NCBI GenBank assembly: GCA_023393715.1
Contig: JAEXCD010000094.1
Location: 1-5,795 of the forward strand
DNA from: Bacillota bacterium
GTDB taxonomy: Bacteria > Bacillota > Clostridia > Tissierellales > Peptoniphilaceae
Reading direction: 5' to 3'
Length of the DNA stretch: 5,795 nucleotides
Part shown: in pieces, positions 1 to 4,857 of the stretch
How the letters are laid out: the number at the start of each line of letters is the position of its first letter
Numbering within the stretch: position 1 is the stretch's first letter
Notes under the pieces: model-generated
The model's input: only the letters and a program-made list of their open reading frames with translations
Told to the model about the DNA's origin: nothing
Databases searched by the model: none
Translations under genes and position numbers: made by a program

Positions 1-1071
1 GAAGAGCACCGTCCGAAAATGCTGTGTCTGCCGATACTTGAGCTTCGGGGCATGACGGCAGAGCCACTGCGCGTCCTCTTTTTCAAAAGGAAGCACCTGC
101 TGCGCGATGACGCAGTCCACATGAAAGCCGTACTCGATCAGTGCCCGCGCCGTCTCAAAGGGACGCATGACGCTTCCCCCGGAAATGCGAATGGGCCGGT
201 CTCCAACCTGCTCGACCGCACGAGCGATGACGGCCTCCGCCTCTTGCCGGGCCGCCGTCAAAATCGGCTCTGCGGCTTCGGGCGCAATGCCGAGCGCCTG
301 CAGCAGGGCTTCATACTGCTTTTGCACCACCGCCAGGCGATAGGACGGCACCAGAAACAGAAAGGGAATACCCAGGCGCCGCTTCATATTCTCCACCGCC
401 AGACCGCCCGAGGGCGACAGCAGCAGATTTAAGCGCGCCCGGCTCATCTCCTGAAACTGATCATAGTCGCGGCAGGCGCTCAGATGGTTGACACGGGAAA
501 TCCCGCCCGCCTCGAGCACGCGATACAGCTCGCATTCCTCGTGAATCGGCTCAAAGGCCGCGATGAGGTTCACGCTGTTTTCGCGCTGATGCACCGCAGG
601 CGCAAGAAGAGAAAACATCACATCCTGATTGCTGACGAGCGGCGGGCTTTTTGTATCCATCGTAATCGGATTCATGTGCCCACATCGAAAGGCCACCCCC
701 TCGATTTCCTCATTCAGCTCCTCCATGATGCGCTCGACATCCGTCCCGATCAAATCGTCCAGACAGCTGACGATGCATATAACCGCCCTCGGACGCTTCG
801 GCAGGCGTGCCAGAAGCTCCCGCACGGCGCCCTTGATCTCCTCGTCGTAGCCCGCAATGATCTCCGAGCGGTCGAGAAAATAATACGAAACGCGATGCTT
901 CAGATTTTTTTGCAGCGCGCCGAGCGCGCTGTGTCGCCCGCAGGCCGGCGGTGCAATAAACAAAATATGTGTCTGCGGAATCAGACAGAGCACGCGCACC
1001 AATCCCCAGTTTCCGTTGCTCGGAGCGATGTATTCCAGCGAATCCTCATAATGAAATCCACAGCAATTCAT
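1..1071 (-). CDS. Nitrogenase component 1-like protein (NifD/NifK superfamily), 3' end cut by window edge
   Basis: The minus-strand frame from ATG 1069-1071 is open without a stop to base 1, giving 357 residues; the C-terminus is missing. It belongs to the oxidoreductase/nitrogenase component 1 fold. Visible signs are a GNWG segment (residues 20-23), PPACGRH (41-47) matching the HGPVGCG segment of NifD, IVSCLDDLIGTD (100-111) matching the third cluster-cysteine segment, and a Rossmann-like RRLGIPFLF (232-240) matching KYGIPW of NifD. C44 and C103 are 59 residues apart, close to the spacing of the second and third cluster cysteines in NifD and BchN. The first cluster cysteine is not at its usual place; C3, C4 or C29 might replace it. 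The NifD Cys275 position falls on Leu218/Ser219, so a FeMo-cofactor of the standard kind is unlikely. The start overlaps the stop of the NifH-like gene (ATGA), so the two are translationally coupled. Superfamily membership is firm; the substrate is unknown. Confidence 0.88.
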   Translation of the reverse strand, partial: MNCCGFHYEDSLEYIAPSNGNWGLVRVLCLIPQTHILFIAPPACGRHSALGALQKNLKHRVSYYFLDRSEIIAGYDEEIKGAVRELLARLPKRPRAVICIVSCLDDLIGTDVERIMEELNEEIEGVAFRCGHMNPITMDTKSPPLVSNQDVMFSLLAPAVHQRENSVNLIAAFEPIHEECELYRVLEAGGISRVNHLSACRDYDQFQEMSRARLNLLLSPSGGLAVENMKRRLGIPFLFLVPSYRLAVVQKQYEALLQALGIAPEAAEPILTAARQEAEAVIARAVEQVGDRPIRISGGSVMRPFETARALIEYGFHVDCVIAQQVLPFEKEDAQWLCRHAPKLKYRQTQHFRTVLF

Positions 1072-1086
1072 GATATCACGTTCCTT
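1068..1086 (-). promoter_or_regulatory. Ribosome binding site and ATGA coupling between the nifH-like and component 1-like genes
   Basis: AAGGAA at 1081-1086 (minus strand) lies 9 nt before ATG 1069-1071 and within the end of the NifH-like gene. The TGA stop at 1068-1070 overlaps this ATG by two bases. Together they fix the component 1-like start and imply translational coupling, which suits two subunits needed in fixed proportion. Confidence 0.75.
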
Positions 1087-1916
1087 GTACATCGCGCTAC
1101 CGCGCCGGTTTCCGGCCGTCGCTTTTCCCGCGCGTTTGCTTCGCAGATCCGCAAAATGCGATCCGCCAGATTTCGATAATCCTGTGCAATGTCGGAATCC
1201 GGATAGGCCTCGAGCACGGTCTTCCCCTGATCCTCCGCCCGCTGAATCAGGCTGCTTCGCCGTATTTCGGCGACGATCTCCACGCCCATTTCCCGGGCGG
1301 CCCTTTCCACAAGCTCCGTTTCGCGGTCGACATTGCGATGATTCAAAATAAGTCCGCCGCAGCGCGCATATGCCCTCTTTCGGAATCGGTCGACGGCCGT
1401 ATGAATATTATCCGCCGCGTACAGCGCCATCATCTCGCCGGAGGTGACGATAAAGATATCCTCGGCATAGCCGTCGCGAATCGGCATCGCAAAGCCGCCG
1501 CAGACGACGTCGCCCAGCACATCGTACAACACGACATCCGGTTGAAACCGCTCAAAGGCATGCAGCGACTCCAGCTTTTGGAACGCAGCGATAATGCCCA
1601 GTCCCGCGCAGCCGATGCCCGGCGTCGGTCCGCCCGACTCCACGCAATAAATGCCATTGTATCCGCGAAAGACAACATCCTCTAACGCGAGCTCCTCGCC
1701 CTTATCCCGTATTTGATCCAGTACGGTCGGGATCCTGCGCCCGCCCAGCAAATCCTTACAGGAATCCGCCTTGGGATCGCATCCGATCTGCATCACCGTA
1801 TATTTCTGCGACAACGCGGCCGCCAGATTACTGCATGTAGTTGACTTCCCGATGCCGCCTTTTCCGTAAATAGCAATCTTTTTTCGTTCCACGATTTCTT
1901 CACCTTTATTCGCCAT
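1068..1916 (-). CDS. NifH-like ATP-dependent iron-sulfur reductase (nitrogenase component 2 / BchL superfamily)
   Basis: This 282-residue protein should be a homodimeric ATPase that passes single electrons through a bridging [4Fe-4S] cluster to its component 1 partner, encoded immediately downstream. It shows the deviant Walker A GKGGIGKST (residues 18-26), IGCDPKAD (44-51), GGPTPGIGCAGLG (95-107) with cluster ligand C103, and the switch II segment YDVLGDVVCGGF (131-142) with ligand C139. The 36-residue cysteine spacing is near the 35 of NifH. The arginine of the NifH GCAGRG motif, used for partner docking and ADP-ribosylation in nitrogen fixers, is Leu106 here. The open frame reaches back to 2129, but that extension lies upstream of the promoter. 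ATG at 1916 has an AAGGTG site 6 nt upstream. A GTG at 1892 (274 residues, family-like N-terminus ERKKIAIYGKGG) also has a good site. Family assignment is very secure; the pathway is unknown. Confidence 0.93.
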   Translation of the reverse strand: MANKGEEIVERKKIAIYGKGGIGKSTTCSNLAAALSQKYTVMQIGCDPKADSCKDLLGGRRIPTVLDQIRDKGEELALEDVVFRGYNGIYCVESGGPTPGIGCAGLGIIAAFQKLESLHAFERFQPDVVLYDVLGDVVCGGFAMPIRDGYAEDIFIVTSGEMMALYAADNIHTAVDRFRKRAYARCGGLILNHRNVDRETELVERAAREMGVEIVAEIRRSSLIQRAEDQGKTVLEAYPDSDIAQDYRNLADRILRICEANAREKRRPETGAVARCTRNVIS

Positions 1917-1928
1917 AACTAACACCTT
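1890..1928 (-). promoter_or_regulatory. Two competing ribosome binding site/start pairs for the nifH-like gene
   Basis: On the minus strand AAGGTG (1923-1928) precedes ATG 1914-1916 by 6 nt. AAAGGTGA (1900-1907) precedes GTG 1890-1892 by 7 nt. Both spacings are good. The GTG start gives an N-terminus closer to classical NifH length; the ATG start adds eight residues, MANKGEEI. I chose ATG because ATG is the stronger codon and comes first in the transcript. Confidence 0.45.
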
Positions 1929-1946
1929 GGCGCTTCTCTCGCGCCA
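1928..1946 (-). other. Leader hairpin next to the nifH-like ribosome binding site
   Basis: The minus-strand RNA can form TGGCGC / GCGCCA, a perfect 6-bp GC-rich stem with the 7-nt loop GAGAGAA. It lies between the predicted transcript start and the Shine-Dalgarno site, and its last A is the first base of AAGGTG. It could influence ribosome access or mRNA stability. There is no U-tract after it, so it is not a terminator. A role is inference. Confidence 0.5.
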
Positions 1947-1951
1947 CAGAT

Positions 1952-1967
1952 GTTTCCTTAGGCAAAC
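1952..1967 (-). promoter_or_regulatory. Candidate metal-regulator operator (MntR/DtxR-like palindrome)
   Basis: The minus strand reads GTTTGCCTAAGGAAAC, an imperfect palindrome with arms GTTT(G)CCT and AGGAAAC around a central A. It covers the end of the -10 element and the predicted transcription start, a position typical for a repressor. From memory it resembles the TTTGCCT-AAGGAAA type of box bound by manganese or iron sensors of the MntR/DtxR family in Firmicutes. I cannot run a motif search, and the regulator is not in the window, so the assignment is tentative. Confidence 0.4.
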
Positions 1968-1994
1968 TTTAGCAGAAACATTTTTTCCTGTCAA
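1966..1994 (-). promoter_or_regulatory. Housekeeping-sigma promoter for the nifH-like operon
   Basis: Minus-strand -35 TTGACA (1989-1994, 6/6 consensus), a 17-nt spacer and -10 TAAAGT (1966-1971, 4/6), with a TG one base before the -10 (extended -10). The transcript would start near 1959 and have a leader of about 43 nt. The -35 is also part of a 12-bp inverted repeat CTGTC-TT-GACAG (1988-1999), and a wider pair TGTTTC/GAAACA (1975-1980 and 1951-1956) brackets the -10. Confidence 0.75.
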
Positions 1995-2025
1995 GACAGC
2001 TAAAAACGATCCTCCTCGAAGCAAT

Positions 2026-2063
2026 GCACTCTCGAACGGCCGCCCGAGAGCGCCCGAGGGCGC
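2026..2063 (-). other. Two overlapping, mutually exclusive GC-rich hairpins in the intergenic region
   Basis: In minus-strand RNA, hairpin A is GCGCC-CTCG-GGCGC (2050-2063). Hairpin B is a 9-bp stem GCGCTCTCG / CGAGAGUGC (2045-2053 with 2026-2034) and a 10-nt loop. They share bases 2050-2053, so only one can form. The single non-Watson-Crick pair of B is G-U on the minus strand but A-C on the plus strand, so B is better formed in minus-strand RNA. The elements lie upstream of the predicted nifH-like promoter and would only be transcribed by read-through or from another promoter. A direct repeat CGCCCGAG (2041-2048 and 2051-2058) contributes to the pattern. Confidence 0.4.
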
Positions 2064-2092
2064 CGGGTGTTCCGGCTGGAATGAGCTCCTCC

Positions 2093-2141
2093 AAAACGAA
2101 GACAGGCGCACCGGGTATCGACTCCCCACGATGCGCCTGTC
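2093..2141 (-). terminator. Probable rho-independent terminator of the lipoprotein gene
   Basis: A perfect 10-bp inverted repeat (GACAGGCGCA at 2132-2141 and TGCGCCTGTC at 2101-2110, minus strand) encloses 21 nt that contain a further short GGG/CCC pairing. It is followed by TTCGTTTT (2093-2100), a weak U-tract. It begins about 45 nt after the lipoprotein stop codon. The imperfect T run lowers confidence, but position and orientation fit. Confidence 0.6.
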
Positions 2142-2186
2142 CCCGTGCCGCTCCGGTAAATGTGCACACGGACACCGAACGGCCGG

Positions 2187-4637
2187 TTATCTTCCGTCCA
2201 TTTCGAAGGATATCAGCTGATAACGATCGTCCTTCGGCATGACCTTTGCGTGTCCCGTGCCGCTTACCGAATAATACTTTTGAATTTCCTCCGGCAATTT
2301 CTCGTAAATGGAGGATTCTCTTCCATAATCATTTTCCACCGGAGTACCTGTTTCCGTGTATTTGTAATAGTTCGTAAAATACACATCCAGCGTGCCGTCC
2401 CCGTTGACCGTGACCTTATCCGCAATCGAAAACTCCCTGCTGAAATCGCCGCCCGTTTGTCCCGGTCTGTGATAATACGCCTCCGGTTCGGACAGCGGCT
2501 GCTTCAGATCGGCCGTATCCATATATCCGCTGGAGTCTAAGGAATAGAAATCCGCTCTCGATCGAAGATCGACGCCCATGAGGCGGTCAATCACTCTGGC
2601 CAGATCCTCCTTGTGTACCGCATCGATCCCGGGCGAGCCTTTGGCTTCATAATGTACAAAGTACGCACTGCGATCAAAAACCTGTCCGTTGCATAAGATG
2701 TGCCGACAGGCAAAATCAAAAAGCGCATCGGTCGAAGACTCGCCGGAAATCCTTGAAATGCCGGTCTCTCCGGCATTGCTGATACAGATATTCAGCTCCC
2801 TGTAATTCGCCACCTCGCTCAGCCCGGCGCCGGAATACGTTGCGTGCGACTCGCTGTTCGCATCACGCTCTTCCGCCTTGGGAAATTCCGTTTCAATCGC
2901 CGCAATCTCTTTCCATTCCGTGATTTTCATTCCCGTCAGCCCCTGAAAATAGCGGTTTCGCGCCTCTTCATATTCCGAGCGGGTAAAATAATTGGTTCCG
3001 TCATTCTTCGATTCGATATAAACAATGCCGTCGCCGTCCTTATCGAGACTGCCTCCCTGATCTCTCTCGCTGTGGAACGTTGCGACGAACGCCGTCGTGC
3101 CCATTTGTACATCATAAGCAGATACCGTTACCGGCCACATCTCGCTGCCGGACTGGTTGTGCTTAAACGGCTCCTCACAGTACCCATTCGAATAGTACGT
3201 CGTGCCCGGATTAAATCCGCCGACGGGCTTCACGGCATCGCCCTCCTCGTCGTAGGTATACATGCGCTCCACCATCTGAGCCATCGAGCCGTTCGGGTTG
3301 TATACAAACAGCTCCTGCTTCCCGTCGGCGTTGACATCCGCGAGCGCATATTGTGTAAAACCCTCGTACGGATTTTCCTGCTCTCTCAGGCTTTTCAAAA
3401 GCTCATAGTACGCATGAAGCCGGGCGCGCTGCTTGTCCGCCGGCACATCTGCGCCGCTCTCCTGCACCGAAATTTCCCCCTCGCGGTACAGGCACAGGCC
3501 GTTGAACAGAATCCGATCCTTTTTTACGTCCGAATCCGCTCGCTCGATGCCGCGCGGAACAAATTCAAATGTCGTCAGACTGGATAGATTGATAAATTGC
3601 ACGCTTCCCGTGATCACGCCGCCCGACGGCTCTCCCATCACAAAGGCTTCCACTGCATCCGGCAATAAAAAGCGCGCTTCCGACGAATCCGGTACTGTGC
3701 TTCCCTTTTCCACGGCAAAGCCGTTGATGCGAGTCAGCCCGGCTTTTGCGTCAAACTCAATCGAACGGCCCTCTTTATCGAACCATTTGCCCTGTACCGA
3801 ACCGAAGTCGTTTTCTTTGATTGCGTAAATATCCATGCCGATATACCGCCGAACGTCGAAGGGCGTCCAGTCCATACTTTTTACGAGATCGGCATCCGGC
3901 TCCGACTCCGGCGCAGCAAGCTGCTCCTTCGAAATGGTGTACACCGCCAGGGGCGTCAGCTTTTCGGAATGATCGTCGTAGGCGATCACCAGATCCTCAA
4001 TCCCGTCGTGATCCACATCCGCAATCGCATACGAAGGTCTCCTGCTCGGCTGTGAAGCCATCTGCGCCGCCAGCTCCGATTTTGCTCCGGATTCCGAATC
4101 CATTTCCGACTGCAGCTTCGCGATCTCCGCCATATACCGATCGCGACGGTACGCCGATGTATCCTGCTTTTCGAGCACAAAATATACTTCGACTTCTCTT
4201 TCGATCGGGCAATACAGCTTGCCGTCCTTCAGCTCCAGCGTTACCGGCTCCTCATCAAGGGTTACCGTCACCCCGGATGCCTCGAGGCGCCAGGTTCCCT
4301 CATACGTGTAGACCTGATCGCCGCCTCCCTCTTCTCCGCTTCGGATCGTGCAGGTGGAATCGCTGTTCAGAATGAGCGTTACAAACTCCGTTTCGCCGTC
4401 ACTCTCCTGAACGGACGTTTTCAGCTTCTCAGCAAACTGCATCTCCTCAGAGGATAACGGCCTTTTCCTGTCGCCTTCGAGAACTCCGGCGTCCTTGGAA
4501 TATGCCACATCACGCGTCTTCCAAATGCCTGCCATGTCCTCCGCAGACGTCGGCTTCTTCGCATTTCCGCAAGCGCCGAGCAGGACAAGCGCCGCCAGAG
4601 CAAACGCCGTCATCAGAATACGAAATCGTTTTTTCAT
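2187..4637 (-). CDS. Large secreted lipoprotein with VCBS-like calcium-loop repeats, function unknown
   Basis: This 816-residue protein starts with a lipoprotein signal peptide: basic MKKRFR, hydrophobic core (7-20), lipobox LGAC with the lipidated Cys23. It should be anchored outside the cytoplasmic membrane. Residues 36-156 form a beta-rich lipocalin-like segment (GIWK at 37-40, many strand and turn repeats). Two similar modules follow, each a short helix then an Asp-rich loop: YAIADVDHDGIEDLVI (203-218) and YALADVNADGKQELFV (430-445). These match VCBS/FG-GAP or EF-hand-like Ca2+ loops. A third Asp loop, DKDGDG, is at 532-537. The C-terminal part (about 635-816) has a mixed helical segment and a final beta segment with NGDGTLDVYF (745-754). 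I see no catalytic motif. The start is supported by GGGAG (4647-4651) 9 nt upstream and by the signal peptide. It stands alone between a promoter and a terminator. Lipoprotein status is firm; the role is unknown. Confidence 0.9.
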   Translation of the reverse strand: MKKRFRILMTAFALAALVLLGACGNAKKPTSAEDMAGIWKTRDVAYSKDAGVLEGDRKRPLSSEEMQFAEKLKTSVQESDGETEFVTLILNSDSTCTIRSGEEGGGDQVYTYEGTWRLEASGVTVTLDEEPVTLELKDGKLYCPIEREVEVYFVLEKQDTSAYRRDRYMAEIAKLQSEMDSESGAKSELAAQMASQPSRRPSYAIADVDHDGIEDLVIAYDDHSEKLTPLAVYTISKEQLAAPESEPDADLVKSMDWTPFDVRRYIGMDIYAIKENDFGSVQGKWFDKEGRSIEFDAKAGLTRINGFAVEKGSTVPDSSEARFLLPDAVEAFVMGEPSGGVITGSVQFINLSSLTTFEFVPRGIERADSDVKKDRILFNGLCLYREGEISVQESGADVPADKQRARLHAYYELLKSLREQENPYEGFTQYALADVNADGKQELFVYNPNGSMAQMVERMYTYDEEGDAVKPVGGFNPGTTYYSNGYCEEPFKHNQSGSEMWPVTVSAYDVQMGTTAFVATFHSERDQGGSLDKDGDGIVYIESKNDGTNYFTRSEYEEARNRYFQGLTGMKITEWKEIAAIETEFPKAEERDANSESHATYSGAGLSEVANYRELNICISNAGETGISRISGESSTDALFDFACRHILCNGQVFDRSAYFVHYEAKGSPGIDAVHKEDLARVIDRLMGVDLRSRADFYSLDSSGYMDTADLKQPLSEPEAYYHRPGQTGGDFSREFSIADKVTVNGDGTLDVYFTNYYKYTETGTPVENDYGRESSIYEKLPEEIQKYYSVSGTGHAKVMPKDDRYQLISFEMDGR

Positions 4638-4723
4638 TTACCTTCTCTCCCTCCGGAACGTTTTCGCCGTCACAGCTGCGCCGCGCGCAGAACCTGTGCC
4701 ACGGTCTTCTCCGCCTTCTTAAG

Positions 4724-4752
4724 ATTATAGCTGCCCTGTCCGCCCCTTTCCA
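4724..4752 (-). promoter_or_regulatory. Promoter of the lipoprotein gene
   Basis: Minus-strand -10 TATAAT (4724-4729, 6/6 consensus) and -35 TGGAAA (4747-4752, 4/6) are separated by 17 nt. The transcript would start near 4717, giving a leader of about 80 nt to the ATG at 4637. The site sits downstream of the kinase terminator, so the lipoprotein is an independent unit. Confidence 0.65.
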
Positions 4753-4760
4753 GTATGTTT

Positions 4761-4794
4761 TTTCTGCACTGCACATTTTTCTAAAACGCAGAAA
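4761..4794. repeat. Inverted repeat upstream of the lipoprotein promoter
   Basis: TTTCTGC (4761-4767) and GCAGAAA (4788-4794) are perfect 7-bp arms separated by 20 nt. The repeat ends 8 nt upstream of the -35 element. It could be a regulator site or chance in an AT-rich gap; there is no further support. Confidence 0.3.
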
Positions 4795-4813
4795 GCGTCA
4801 AAGCAAAAAGAGT

Positions 4814-4838
4814 AAAAAAAGAGCCGCCGCCGCGGCTC
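4814..4838 (-). terminator. Rho-independent terminator of the sugar-acid kinase gene
   Basis: Minus-strand GAGCCGC-GGCG-GCGGCTC forms a perfect 7-bp stem with a 4-nt loop (4821-4838), followed at once by seven T (4814-4820). It lies about 20 nt after the TAA stop of the kinase gene. Flanking A and T runs allow extra A-U pairing. Confidence 0.9.
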
Positions 4839-4857
4839 CTTTTGCGTTTCTTTCTCG

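Noticed and set aside
484..1179. 231-codon plus-strand frame, and the 137-codon plus-strand frame at 19-432
   Set aside because: They are antisense to the component 1-like gene and show no family features; the minus-strand reading has clear nitrogenase-superfamily motifs.
1..1916. Dinitrogen-fixing nifHD operon
   Set aside because: The cofactor cysteine is missing, the first cluster cysteine is displaced, and no other nif gene is visible; a nitrogenase-like reductase fits better.
2007..2033. Possible leader peptide starting at GTG 2031-2033 upstream of the nifH-like promoter
   Set aside because: It has only nine codons, no ribosome binding site before it, and lies upstream of the mapped promoter elements.
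1917..2129. N-terminal extension of the NifH-like frame up to an ATG at 2129
   Set aside because: It would add 71 residues with no NifH homology, runs through the promoter and terminator hairpin, and better starts exist at 1916 and 1892.
1969..2175. 68-codon minus-strand frame in the intergenic region
   Set aside because: It overlaps the terminator, hairpins and promoter, has no recognisable domain, and GC-rich DNA gives such frames by chance.
2844..3587. 247-codon plus-strand frame
   Set aside because: It is antisense to the lipoprotein gene, is rich in Arg and Leu as expected of a shadow frame, and has no domain signs.
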